NCBI GenBank assembly: GCA_021296215.1
Contig: JAGWBA010000011.1
Location: forward strand, 1-44,707
Source of the DNA: Flavobacteriales bacterium
GTDB lineage: Bacteria; Bacteroidota; Bacteroidia; Flavobacteriales; ECT2AJA-044
Direction of reading: 5' to 3'
DNA: 44,707 nucleotides
This document shows positions 24,606 to 32,189 of the stretch, piece after piece. The notes under the pieces were generated by a model. It was not told where the DNA came from, made no database searches, and worked only from the letters and a program-made list of their open reading frames with translations. Position 1 is the first letter of the stretch. The number at the start of each line of letters is the position of its first letter. The translations under genes were made by a program, and so were the position numbers.

Positions 24606-25399
24606 TGAAAGCCAAGCATCTCATTCTTTTATTGGCCGTCTCAGTAACGCATCCGGCCGTAGGCCAAGATTTTCCACAACCGAAAAAAGGGCGAATTGTA
24701 CATGATTTTGCCGAGCTTCTCAACGAGCGCGAAGAGCAGGCCTTGGAGCGCAAGTTGGTGGCGATGAACGACACCACGAGCGTTCAGATCGCGGTCATTA
24801 CCATTGGTAGCCTTGGTGGATATGACGTGGCCGAATACAATATCAAGCCGAGTCACCTTTGGGGCATTGGTCAAGCGAAGGAAGACAATGGTATTTCCAT
24901 TCTCATAGCGAGGGACGATCGCCGTGTGAATATCTCGACCGGATATGGCGTTGAGGAATTCGTTACCGACGCATTAAGTCGTCGGATCATCGATCAATAC
25001 ATGGTGCCGGAGTTTCGCAATGGCCACTATTACGCCGGGCTGGACGCAGGTACCGATGTGCTCATCGGATTGGTGAACGGTCAATTCGATGCTTCACAAC
25101 TGGAAAAGCCGAAAGGCGAGCAAAAGGTTCCGGCAGGAGTCATATTCGTGATCGTATTGATCATCGTATTCGTTTTCGTGATGGCCTCGCGCGGTGGAAG
25201 AGGTGGCGGACGCGGAGGTGGCCGTAGAAGATCGGTCGCAACGGATGCCCTGTTAACGGCGTTTTTACTAAGTCACTCGGGTCGCTCCAGCTGGGGCGGC
25301 GGAGGCGGCTTTGGCGGTGGAGGCGGTTTCGGAGGAGGAGGTTTCGGCGGCTTTGGTGGCGGTGGATTTGGCGGCGGCGGAGCCAGCGGATCATGGTAA
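24605..25399 (+). CDS. TPM-domain membrane protein with glycine-rich tail (YgcG-like)
   Basis: 264 aa from ATG 24605. Signal peptide (residues 1-21, ending HPAVGQ), TPM domain (about 25-150: VHDFAELLNEREEQALERKL, VQIAVITIGSLGGYDVAEYN, GISILIARDDRRVNISTGYG), a membrane helix (about 180-197, VIFVIVLIIVFVFVMA) and a basic then extremely glycine-rich C-terminus (GGRGGGRGGGRRR, later GGGGGFGGGGGFGGGGF) ending SGSW. The order matches YgcG/DUF2207-associated proteins, with the TPM domain in the periplasm and the flexible tail in the cytoplasm. The stop codon sits inside a strong hairpin that probably ends the five-gene transcript. Confidence 0.9.
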   Translation: MKAKHLILLLAVSVTHPAVGQDFPQPKKGRIVHDFAELLNEREEQALERKLVAMNDTTSVQIAVITIGSLGGYDVAEYNIKPSHLWGIGQAKEDNGISILIARDDRRVNISTGYGVEEFVTDALSRRIIDQYMVPEFRNGHYYAGLDAGTDVLIGLVNGQFDASQLEKPKGEQKVPAGVIFVIVLIIVFVFVMASRGGRGGGRGGGRRRSVATDALLTAFLLSHSGRSSWGGGGGFGGGGGFGGGGFGGFGGGGFGGGGASGSW

Positions 25400-25419
25400 A
25401 AGTGCAACGCACTTTTACC
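25395..25419 (+). terminator. Perfect 11-bp hairpin at end of the TPM operon
   Basis: GGTAAAAGTGC (25395-25405) and GCACTTTTACC (25409-25419) pair perfectly across a 3-base loop. The stem includes the stop codon of the upstream gene. The T run is inside the right arm rather than after it, so termination efficiency is uncertain; it may act on both strands. The gap up to 25519 holds repeated TTAGTTCTT-like AT-rich sequence and no gene. Confidence 0.65.
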
Positions 25420-25519
25420 CGTTCTTAGTTCTTACTGTTTAGTTCTTGGTTACCCGAACTCTGTCCATAGTGATAATCCACTGAACAATAGAATGAACTT
25501 AACACTCAGAACTATGAAC

Positions 25520-26491
25520 TCAGTATCGTTTCCCCTCCAAGAGGTAACCCTTAACATACTGCTCTACCCCATTCTCCAAACTCGTAAAGGGCCTGTCGTA
25601 ACCGGCATTGCGCAATTTTGACATATCGGCTTCAGTGAAATACTGATACTTATCGCGGATATCTTCCGGGGTATCGATGAACGAAATATTGGGTTCGAGC
25701 CCCATACCTTTAAACGTCGCCGTAGCCAAATCGATGAAACTTCTGGCCTGACCCGTTCCTAAGTTGTACAATCCGCTGCTCTCCTTTTTCCGATGATGCA
25801 TGAGCCAGTACAAAACGTCAACGGCATCCTCCACATAAATGAAATCGCGCAGTTGCTCGCCATCCTTAAACTCGGGATTGTGACTTCTAAACAGTTTCAT
25901 TCCACCCGTAGACTGCACCTGATTAAAGGTGTGAAAAACCACACTCGCCATTCGGCCTTTGTGGTATTCGTTTGGACCATAAACATTGAAGAATTTAATA
26001 CCCGCCCAGAAATACGGTTTGCGCTTTTCCGCTAGTGCCCACTTATCGAAGTCGTTCTTTGAATCGCCATAGGGGTTCAGCGGCTTCAGGCGGTCCACGA
26101 TGTCGTGGTCATCCTTGTAACCAAAATCCCCCAACCCATAGGTCGCCGCACTCGACGCGTAGATCAAGGGCAATCCAAACTCCACGCAATTGTTCCAAAT
26201 TTCCTTGGTGTAATTGAGGTTTAGGCGATCAAAAAGCGCCACATCGAACTCCGTAGTATCGGTCCGCGCCCCGAGGTGAAACACGAACTCAACGAGCCGA
26301 TGATTCGCCCGAAGCCATTCCGGAAACTCATCGCGATGAACGGTTTCCATATACTCTTTCTCGGTCCAATTGGACTTCTTATCGGCTCTATCGAAATCAT
26401 CGACCAACACGATATTCTTGAACCCTTCGCGGTTCAATTTTCCTACTAAAACACTCGGGATGAATCCGGCCGCGCCGGTTACGACGATCAT
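25520..26491 (-). CDS. hldD: ADP-L-glycero-D-manno-heptose 6-epimerase
   Basis: Extended SDR enzyme epimerising ADP-D-glycero- to ADP-L-glycero-D-manno-heptose for the LPS inner core. 323 aa from ATG 26491. Family features: MIVVTGAAGFIPSVLVGKLN, FHLGARTDTTEFD, YASSAATYGLGDFGYKDD, LNPYGDSKNDFDKWA (YxxxK), GIKFFNVYGPNEYHKGRMASVVFH and LRDFIYVEDAVDVLYWLM. The dinucleotide motif is odd: the third glycine of GxxGxxG (GAAGFIGS in relatives) is Pro 12 here. The longer open frame to 26665 is antisense-like sequence inside mqnD and is not used. The start overlaps the mqnD stop by 4 bases, so the epimerase is translated with the menaquinone genes. Confidence 0.94.
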   Translation of the reverse strand: MIVVTGAAGFIPSVLVGKLNREGFKNIVLVDDFDRADKKSNWTEKEYMETVHRDEFPEWLRANHRLVEFVFHLGARTDTTEFDVALFDRLNLNYTKEIWNNCVEFGLPLIYASSAATYGLGDFGYKDDHDIVDRLKPLNPYGDSKNDFDKWALAEKRKPYFWAGIKFFNVYGPNEYHKGRMASVVFHTFNQVQSTGGMKLFRSHNPEFKDGEQLRDFIYVEDAVDVLYWLMHHRKKESSGLYNLGTGQARSFIDLATATFKGMGLEPNISFIDTPEDIRDKYQYFTEADMSKLRNAGYDRPFTSLENGVEQYVKGYLLEGKRY

Positions 26492-27324
26492 GCGCTCACG
26501 TATAGCGGCGTGTCGGCTGAATCGATGAGTCCTTGCCGCAGCATTTCGGCCCGCATGAAATCCACGGCCGCACGCCCATTCTCGCCCAAAGTTACGGTAT
26601 AATCGTTGACGTACAAGTCGATGTGCCGATACATCACCTCGCGCTCCATCTTCTGCGCATGACACCGCACGTACTCCTCGGTTTGTTCGGGGTTATTCCG
26701 AGCGAATTCAACGGATAAGCGCAGCATTTCTTCTATTTCCTTCTGAGCCTGCGGCTCGATGCGGGAGTTCACGGCAATGCCACCCAAGGGTATGGCGTGG
26801 CGCGTCTCTGCTTCCCAGAACTCACCGAGATCACGCACCTTGGCCAGACCCTTTTCCGCGTAAGTGAAACGATTTTCGTGAATGATGACCCCCATGTCCA
26901 CCTCGCCGTTCAACACCGCGTCTTCGATATCACTAAACAACATCGGCACTTTATTCTTCGCCTCAGGATAGGCAAAGCCCATGAGAAAATTAGCCGTTGT
27001 GCGTACGCCAGGTATCGCGATCCGTGCCTTTTGCGGGTCCAGCCCTTCGGTCTCCTTTCGAGCGATCAACAAAGGACCAACGCCCCGGCCCAAAGCGGTG
27101 CCGCTGTTGAGCAGTCGGTATTTATCGGTCAAATGCATCAGGGCGTTGAAACTCAGTTTTGTAATATCCAGATCCCCCTCCGCGGCTCGTTGGTTCAACT
27201 CCTCGACATCGAGTAAAACGGGTTCGAACCTCATATCTCCGGTATCGATTTTTCCATGAACCAGCGCATCGAAAATAAAGGTATCGTTAGGACAAGGCGA
27301 AAAGCCCAGGGTATAGGTCGTCAT
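26488..27324 (-). CDS. mqnD: 1,4-dihydroxy-6-naphthoate synthase (futalosine pathway)
   Basis: Converts cyclic de-hypoxanthine futalosine to 1,4-dihydroxy-6-naphthoate in the alternative menaquinone pathway. 278 aa with a periplasmic-binding-protein-like fold but no signal peptide. Conserved segments: TLGFSPCPNDTFIFDALVHGKID, DVEELNQRAAEGDLDITKLSF, LLNSGTALGRGVGPLLIA, IAIPGVRTTANFLM and GVIIHENRFTYAEKGL, including the His-Glu-x-Arg region that contributes the catalytic His. Overlaps mqnB upstream and hldD downstream by 4 bases each (ATGA). The mqnA, mqnC and mqnE genes are not in this window. Confidence 0.95.
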   Translation of the reverse strand: MTTYTLGFSPCPNDTFIFDALVHGKIDTGDMRFEPVLLDVEELNQRAAEGDLDITKLSFNALMHLTDKYRLLNSGTALGRGVGPLLIARKETEGLDPQKARIAIPGVRTTANFLMGFAYPEAKNKVPMLFSDIEDAVLNGEVDMGVIIHENRFTYAEKGLAKVRDLGEFWEAETRHAIPLGGIAVNSRIEPQAQKEIEEMLRLSVEFARNNPEQTEEYVRCHAQKMEREVMYRHIDLYVNDYTVTLGENGRAAVDFMRAEMLRQGLIDSADTPLYVSA

Positions 27325-28001
27325 AATTGGTTCAAATACGCGATCAGGGTATCATTGAGCGCTTCGACGGCCCGTTTCAACTCCCAGTTATCGCGGTTGC
27401 GTCGTTCGACGTAATTGCTAACGGACCTAATTTGCGTAAAGTTCAATCGGCCCACGCGACAGGCGTACATGAAGGCAGCGCCTTCCATACTCTCGACCTG
27501 AGGCTGAACACGGCGTTCGGTCTCTTCAATGGTGACCTCATTCCCATGCACTTTATTCACGGTAACCGCCCGAACTTGGGTCAGTTTAGCCAATGGACCG
27601 TCGGTCATTGGCTCCGGATGCTCTATGACTCCGCTGCTGAAAGGGAAATCGTCGTCTTCCAGCAAGTCTAGATCGATCAAACTCAAGAAATTCTCCCCGT
27701 CCTCGGCCCCCATTTCCGGGAACTCATCTCGTGTCACCTGAACTACCTGAGCCACGTCTAACGATCGATCAAAGGCCCCACAAACTCCCGCATTGATGGC
27801 GATGTCGTAATGAGCACGGGCAAAGGCATCGCCCAGCCAAAACGCCGTGGCCATCATGCCCACTCCGGTTGTAAGTACATCGATCTTGTGTCCACGGTGA
27901 TGGTATCGCACGGCTTTCGAATTCAACCGCTCCCCTTCGCCCAGGGATTGAATGAGGGATTTAATTTCAAGGGAGGTCGCGCTGACCAGCAGAATCTTCA
28001 T
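27321..28001 (-). CDS. mqnB: Futalosine hydrolase
   Basis: Releases hypoxanthine from futalosine, a step of the alternative menaquinone pathway. 226 aa, nucleoside-phosphorylase/MTA-SAH nucleosidase fold: MKILLVSATSLEIKSL, VLTTGVGMMATAFWLG, YDIAINAGVCGAFDRSLDVAQVVQV, QVESMEGAAFMYACRVGRL (substrate ribose ESMEGA) and QIRSVSNYVERRNRDNWEL (catalytic SN in place of SD). The VSNYVE.RNR.NW ending is characteristic of MqnB rather than MTA/SAH nucleosidase. First gene of a three-gene operon with mqnD and hldD, with a good promoter box 22 bases before its ATG. Confidence 0.94.
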   Translation of the reverse strand: MKILLVSATSLEIKSLIQSLGEGERLNSKAVRYHHRGHKIDVLTTGVGMMATAFWLGDAFARAHYDIAINAGVCGAFDRSLDVAQVVQVTRDEFPEMGAEDGENFLSLIDLDLLEDDDFPFSSGVIEHPEPMTDGPLAKLTQVRAVTVNKVHGNEVTIEETERRVQPQVESMEGAAFMYACRVGRLNFTQIRSVSNYVERRNRDNWELKRAVEALNDTLIAYLNQL

Positions 28002-28023
28002 AATATTCTATCTTAACGTCCCC

Positions 28024-28031
28024 CAAAGTTA
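28024..28031 (-). promoter_or_regulatory. -7 promoter box for mqnB-mqnD-hldD
   Basis: TAACTTTG on the minus strand is an exact TAnnTTTG match, 22 bases before the mqnB ATG. On the opposite strand, TATCTTAA (28009-28016) is a weaker candidate for the divergent solute-binding protein gene. Confidence 0.55.
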
Positions 28032-28038
28032 GCATCCC

Positions 28039-29025
28039 ATGCGCACATTTTTAGTGATTTTTTTCATCACTTTTTCAAGCCTGACCATAGCCCAAGAAGC
28101 CAACCTGAAATTGGTGGCGGACTATTGGCCGCCATTCACCAACGAGCCCAACCAAATAGCTTTTGCCCAGAGCCTGGTATATGAGGCCCTAAGTCGGGCC
28201 GATGTTCAAGCAACCACCACGATTCTTCCGTTCGATGACGTTTTAGCATCCTTGCGCAGTGGAGATGCCATGGGAAGCCCGGCCTTGTGGTTCTCATCGG
28301 ACCGAGCGCAGCATTTACTGTATTCAGAACCTTACCTCGAAAATCAAGTGATCTTGGTCGGAGCAAAAGGCGCGGATGTCAGTGCCCGATCGCTTGTAGA
28401 CCTCCGGGGAAAACGCATTGCCGTGGTTCAAGGCTACGCTTATGGAAACATGGACGAATCGGGCGTTATACTGATTGAAGGTGCCGATCAACAAGCTTGT
28501 TTGATCCGTGTTTTGAACGGTGAAGCGGACTACATGCTCGTCGATGCGCTATTGGTGAACTACGTGATGCAGCGGCAAGCCGAGCAGATGGTTGATAATC
28601 TCGCCGTAGGCGAAAACGTGCTTTTACATAAACCCCTTCATTTTGCGGTTAGGAAGGACATGGAGGGAGCCGAGAGTTTGATCGCGGCGTTCAATGCTCA
28701 GATCGAAGAAATGCAGAACGACGGAACGTACAACCGAATTCTGGAGTTGAACTCCATTCAGAAGGATGTGGACGGCGATGGTAGGCTCGATTACGTTCTG
28801 AGTTCCGATGCTTCCGGGTCGGCGCCGATGATGGCGAGTGATGCCTATCGTTTGTATCACGATCAGCAGGCGGAGACCCGGGGGTCATTTTATGTCGATG
28901 GTCAGCGTTATGCGACTTTGGATGAAGTTACGGCAGCGCACGGACATAATCCTGAAGCCCTGAGAGTTGAACAGGAAGTTCGCGGAGATAAGACCGGTGT
29001 TTATCTGTGGAATTTCGACCTCTGA
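28039..29025 (+). CDS. Periplasmic solute-binding protein (SBP family 3) with EF-hand-like loop
   Basis: 328 aa. Signal peptide (residues 1-18, ending TIAQ). The family 3 binding fold follows: LKLVADYWPPFTNEPNQIAF, LVYEALSRADVQATTTILPFDDVL, FSSDRAQHLLYSEPYLENQVILV, LRGKRIAVVQGYAYG, and a final NAQIEEMQNDGTYNRILEL typical of amino-acid-type SBPs. After it comes DVDGDGRLDYVL, an Asp-rich EF-hand or thrombospondin-3-like calcium loop, and about 70 residues that I do not recognise. No ABC permease or ATPase lies nearby, so it may be an orphan sensor-type binding protein. A DUF6090-like gene follows after 4 bases. Confidence 0.82.
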   Translation: MRTFLVIFFITFSSLTIAQEANLKLVADYWPPFTNEPNQIAFAQSLVYEALSRADVQATTTILPFDDVLASLRSGDAMGSPALWFSSDRAQHLLYSEPYLENQVILVGAKGADVSARSLVDLRGKRIAVVQGYAYGNMDESGVILIEGADQQACLIRVLNGEADYMLVDALLVNYVMQRQAEQMVDNLAVGENVLLHKPLHFAVRKDMEGAESLIAAFNAQIEEMQNDGTYNRILELNSIQKDVDGDGRLDYVLSSDASGSAPMMASDAYRLYHDQQAETRGSFYVDGQRYATLDEVTAAHGHNPEALRVEQEVRGDKTGVYLWNFDL

Positions 29026-29029
29026 GCCG

Positions 29030-29851
29030 ATGTTCAAAGTGTTCAACAAACGGAGGTCGACGTCGCTCCAGAACGGTAAGGCAGGTCGCTATTTATCTTA
29101 TGCAGTAGGGGAGATCATTTTGGTCGTGGTTGGGATCCTGATCGCCCTGCAAGTAAATACTTGGAAGGAAGGGCGGAAAAACAGGGATACGGAGCGGAAA
29201 TACCTCGAAGCGCTCCTTGAAGACATTCACCTCGATCTGGAACACAATGAGGGTGTGGTGAATAATTCGACCCACAACCTTACGGCAATGAATAATGTGC
29301 GCGAGGCCATTCGTTCAAAGGCACTTTTTGAAGAGCTCGAATTCGGAACTTTTCCTCTTTCCTCGCAGAATGATACGATCAAATTTATAACGAGCATGGG
29401 CCGAATGGGATTCATGATCCTTCATCAATACTAGCTAAGCACTTTTGATGACATGAAATCTGCCGGCAAGACGTCGTTGATCCGCGACCCCGACTTGAAG
29501 AAGGCGATCTTTGAATACTATCAAACGATGGAGCGACTCGATGATTGGACGCACATCAAGCGCGTTGATCATCAGCGCATGACGCGAATACTTTCAGAGG
29601 TCATGCCCCACGAGCTCCGGCTATGGGTCAATTACCGAGTTCCGGAAAAAGATTCCCTTTGGCGGGCTGCTGCGCCGGATCCGGAATTGATGAGGGAAGC
29701 GCTGAAACAACACCCGGATTTTGAAGCGGCTTTGGAAGGCGTGATCTTCACGGCCAACCGGTTGATTATTGAACGGGCCTGGCGCGATGGCGAAGCTCAT
29801 CGGCTCGAGGAACTTCTCGTGGCATACCTGGAACGCGATCACTCCGAATAA
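29030..29851 (+). pseudogene. DUF6090-like membrane protein, interrupted by an in-frame TAG
   Basis: The reading frame 29030-29851 would give 273 residues. The N-terminus matches DUF6090 proteins: basic stretch, GKAGRYLSYAVGEIILVVVGILIALQVNTWKEGRK (one membrane helix, residues about 25-45), then RKYLEALLEDIHLDLEHNE. TAG at 29432-29434 (codon 135) falls between GFMILHQY and LSTFDDMKSAGKTSLIRDP, a position where relatives continue with STF..L.SSGKL.LI. The frame after the stop is fully open to the natural end. Function of the family is unknown; it is often found in Bacteroidota beside envelope genes. Two separate products could be made from the halves, but the second half lacks an obvious ribosome-binding site. 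Confidence 0.8.
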
Positions 29852-29861
29852 GTCGGTGGGC

Positions 29862-30587
29862 TCAATCACCCATGCCGATCACGATCCCCGCTTGAATGCC
29901 GTAGTTATTTGACCACATTTTCATATCGCGCAGCTCGCCGGCGACTAAATCCGTTATGAATGTAACTCCTGAACCTTCGGTCCAGAGGTCTTCTACCCCT
30001 CCCGAGCCGTTCCGGGGCACCTGGTAGTACGGCATGATTCGGATTCCGACCGCTTCACCCAGGGCCAAAACGACTTGCGCATTAAATGTCGTTGCCCCAT
30101 TCATATGCAGTCCTTCATTCGCTCTGCGCCATTTGTTTTGATCCGTTGACCAGTTGTAAAGCTTAAAGTTGTACAGGTCCATGGAGGCGCCTACGCTAAA
30201 GCGCGACAATTCACTCCGCCAAATGTTGTAGAAGACGATGTAGCGAAATCCGTTGTGCTTGACTCGGAACGAATTCTCGAAGGGCTGACCCCAGGGGTCA
30301 ATGCCCTCCAAGGTGCCTAGGCCTGCTTTTTTGTAATCGAAGATCATCTCGATACCCCAATGTTCGTCGGTAGCACCAAAGCCCCAAACTATACCTGACA
30401 TGTCGCTGAGGTAACCGATTTGTTTTTCATCGGTGCCAAAGTAAAGGTTCGTGGCTTCCACGACTCGATTTACATTGTTGTTCGATTGGGTCATGGTAGC
30501 CCATTGATAGCCGCCTGTGAAGTACCGCTGCGACTGTGCGCTAAGAGCAACCGCGGCGGTTGCGGTAAGGAGTAAGAACTTTTTCAT
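29862..30587 (-). CDS. Outer membrane beta-barrel-like secreted protein
   Basis: 241 aa, intact. Signal peptide (MKKFLLLTATAAVALSAQSQ, residues 1-20). The mature part alternates short turns and amphipathic strands (GFRYIVFYNIWRSELSRFSVGASMDLYNF, AVGIRIMPYYQVP) and ends NYGIQAGIVIGMGD, consistent with an eight- to ten-stranded outer membrane barrel, though a periplasmic beta protein cannot be excluded. No named family recognised. Its ATG overlaps the stop of the upstream lipoprotein gene by 3 bases, so the two are coupled and may work together at the surface. Confidence 0.72.
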   Translation of the reverse strand: MKKFLLLTATAAVALSAQSQRYFTGGYQWATMTQSNNNVNRVVEATNLYFGTDEKQIGYLSDMSGIVWGFGATDEHWGIEMIFDYKKAGLGTLEGIDPWGQPFENSFRVKHNGFRYIVFYNIWRSELSRFSVGASMDLYNFKLYNWSTDQNKWRRANEGLHMNGATTFNAQVVLALGEAVGIRIMPYYQVPRNGSGGVEDLWTEGSGVTFITDLVAGELRDMKMWSNNYGIQAGIVIGMGD

Positions 30588-31072
30588 TCGAATGGTTTTC
30601 CGGTGAGTTCAATGGTGACCGTGTGCTCACCGTTGCGGTAACGTTTCCATGTTTCTCGGCCATCGGCCGGATACTCAATGCGGTGTTCTACCCAATCGTA
30701 CAGTTTAGCGGGATCGGGGTTGATGAAGTCGATATAGATCAAATTTTCATTGAGTGCTATCACATTATTCCAATTGCTTTAGGTACTAATCGCCGGACCA
30801 AACATTCCGGCCCAATCCGGTGAGCTCGAAAAGGACCATAGCGTGTGCTCAACGGTATCGCTTAAAGTGCTGTTGGCATTATTTTGAAAGAAGACCAAGC
30901 GACCACAATCGGTACATACCGTACTGTCGCCATCATCGGTCTTTAGTACGAAGGCGTCGACATTGTATACCCCGGATTTATTCTCGAAGAATTCTTTTCC
31001 GGTGACGACGTCTTTATTGCACGCCGAAGCCATAATGGCCAGTAGCGCAATGAAATAGAGGGGTTTGATCAT
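30584..31072 (-). pseudogene. Small lipoprotein, interrupted by an in-frame TAA
   Basis: From ATG 31072 the product starts MIKPLYFIALLAIMASACNKD, a lipoprotein signal with the modified Cys at residue 18. The frame meets TAA at 30779-30781 (codon 98) after WAGMFGPAIST. It then continues without another stop through SNWNNVIALNENLIYIDFIN and ends GKPFE at TGA 30584-30586, which overlaps the next ATG in the common ATGA arrangement. That precise coupling argues that the original gene ran to 30584. No family recognised; two Cys in VCTDCGRLVFF could form a disulfide. Repaired length 162 aa. Confidence 0.7.
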
Positions 31073-31143
31073 GACCTGTTGATTTACGGTAGCAAGTTGC
31101 AACAGCAAAAGCCTCAGGTCAATAGGACATTTGTACTAATTCT

Positions 31144-31518
31144 TCAACCGGGCCATACGGAAGAATCGTAGGCCAAGAAGAGCGTAACGCTGGCCATGAT
31201 CTTTTCGAACAGAGAGGTAGCCAATAGGTTCCCGACCGTATTCAGGGCGAACAGCCCACAAAAAACCCATAGGGCGATGCGAACGTAGAGTGAATTTTGC
31301 CAGTGACCTATGAACCCGGCCCTTAGAGCCACGATGGCCATGGCGATCAGGTTAACAATCATAGAAACCGTTTCCATGACCACGAGTTGTTCCTGGTCTT
31401 GGAGTCGACCACCCCAAAGTTTATCCATCGGCATGAATCCGGCCCAGGCCAACAGGTGGAACATGGAGATCGCTCCGAATAGGATCAAGAGTGCTCGTGC
31501 TATGGACGTGATGTTCAT
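31144..31518 (-). CDS. Small multi-spanning membrane protein, unknown function
   Basis: 124 aa from ATG 31518. Four hydrophobic segments are visible: ARALLILFGAISMFHLLAWAG, LVVMETVSMIVNLIAMAIVAL, VRIALWVFCGLFALNTVGNLL and SLFEKIMASVTLFLAYD. The pattern resembles small uncharacterised Bacteroidota membrane proteins of about 120-130 residues. The open frame extends to 31701 but a promoter box at 31537-31544 and a normal ATG at 31518 mark the real start. The 183-base gap to the upstream gene holds no gene. No motif suggests a function. Confidence 0.75.
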   Translation of the reverse strand: MNITSIARALLILFGAISMFHLLAWAGFMPMDKLWGGRLQDQEQLVVMETVSMIVNLIAMAIVALRAGFIGHWQNSLYVRIALWVFCGLFALNTVGNLLATSLFEKIMASVTLFLAYDSSVWPG

Positions 31519-31536
31519 GATGATATTCTGAGCACC

Positions 31537-31544
31537 TAAATATA
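31537..31544 (-). promoter_or_regulatory. -7 promoter box for the small membrane protein gene
   Basis: TATATTTA on the minus strand matches TAnnTTTG except at the last base and lies 18 bases before ATG 31518. Confidence 0.45.
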
Positions 31545-31701
31545 TTTTATTTCGCAAGGGTTTCTTAAAAGCACTTGCCGTCAACGGCTCAAGGGGCCGT
31601 GTAAGCGATGAGGCCAGGTGAAGATTTGTATTGGACTCGGCGCAAACCCATCGGGCCGCGAGGCCCAGAATCAAACAAAAAAAACGTGCCGGGACAGACA
31701 T

Positions 31702-32082
31702 TCATCGCTGGCCGAGAAGCCAAAGGATGCGGTCCCAGGATAAAATGTAGTGAAGCACCGTAACAGCTAGGAAAACGGCGCCTAGTCGAGGGATCGACAA
31801 ATCGAAGCAGGCCCAAATGGCACAAGAGAATAGGGTCCACTCGAGGGCCAACCGAATGGGTCCGGGGGTTTGCACGAAGGTCTTTCCGGAGCGACTGGGA
31901 TCGTTCCTTGTGGCGAAAATGGCCCAGAGGCTCATGGCGAGTGTTGGGAAAAGAAGGGCCCACCAATAGTGCCGGCCTTGGGCGGCAATGTGGTATCCCC
32001 AAAATCCGAGGGCGAGTAGCATGGCGATTTCGAGGATGAATCGGACCGCTAAATTAAGAGGGTGGCTACCGAGGCGAAACAT
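31702..32082 (-). CDS. YrdB-like (DUF2568) membrane protein
   Basis: 126 aa from ATG 32082. Segments NLAVRFILEIAMLLALGFWGYHI, WWALLFPTLAMSLWAIFATRNDPSRSGK and VFLAVTVLHYILSWDRILWLL match DUF2568/YrdB proteins, which have four membrane helices and the conserved F.E...L..LGYWG opening and WG.F..P.dP.R linker. No biochemical function is known. An in-frame ATG at 32103 falls inside the likely -7 promoter box (32100-32107), so 32082 is preferred. The gene is divergent from queD. Confidence 0.78.
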   Translation of the reverse strand: MFRLGSHPLNLAVRFILEIAMLLALGFWGYHIAAQGRHYWWALLFPTLAMSLWAIFATRNDPSRSGKTFVQTPGPIRLALEWTLFSCAIWACFDLSIPRLGAVFLAVTVLHYILSWDRILWLLGQR

Positions 32083-32099
32083 AGTACAGCGGTTTAGTT

Positions 32100-32107
32100 G
32101 CAAGGTA
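32100..32107 (-). promoter_or_regulatory. Possible -7 promoter box for the YrdB-like gene
   Basis: TACCTTGC on the minus strand resembles TAnnTTTG and lies 17 bases before ATG 32082; it overlaps the alternative ATG at 32103. Confidence 0.35.
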
Positions 32108-32115
32108 TCAAGGTA

Positions 32116-32132
32116 CTCATTTGACGAATGAG
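32116..32132. promoter_or_regulatory. Inverted repeat in the divergent yrdB/queD control region
   Basis: CTCATT (32116-32121) and AATGAG (32127-32132) pair perfectly over a 5-base loop. A further outer pair, GGTAT (32104-32108) and ATACC (32149-32153), surrounds it. The element sits between the two facing promoters and could be a shared operator; no T run makes a terminator unlikely. Confidence 0.4.
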
Positions 32133-32163
32133 GAACTCACTATATTCAATACCTCAGGTGTCG

Positions 32164-32171
32164 TATCTTTG
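32164..32171 (+). promoter_or_regulatory. -7 promoter box for queD-chaN-fabD-bestrophin
   Basis: TATCTTTG is an exact TAnnTTTG match, 18 bases before the ATG at 32190. Confidence 0.6.
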
Positions 32172-32189
32172 CACCAAATTTAAGCAGGC

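Noticed and set aside
26492-26665. N-terminal extension of the heptose epimerase
   Set aside because: It lies within mqnD in another frame; the Rossmann start MIVVTGAAGF at 26491 with an ATGA overlap is the natural beginning.
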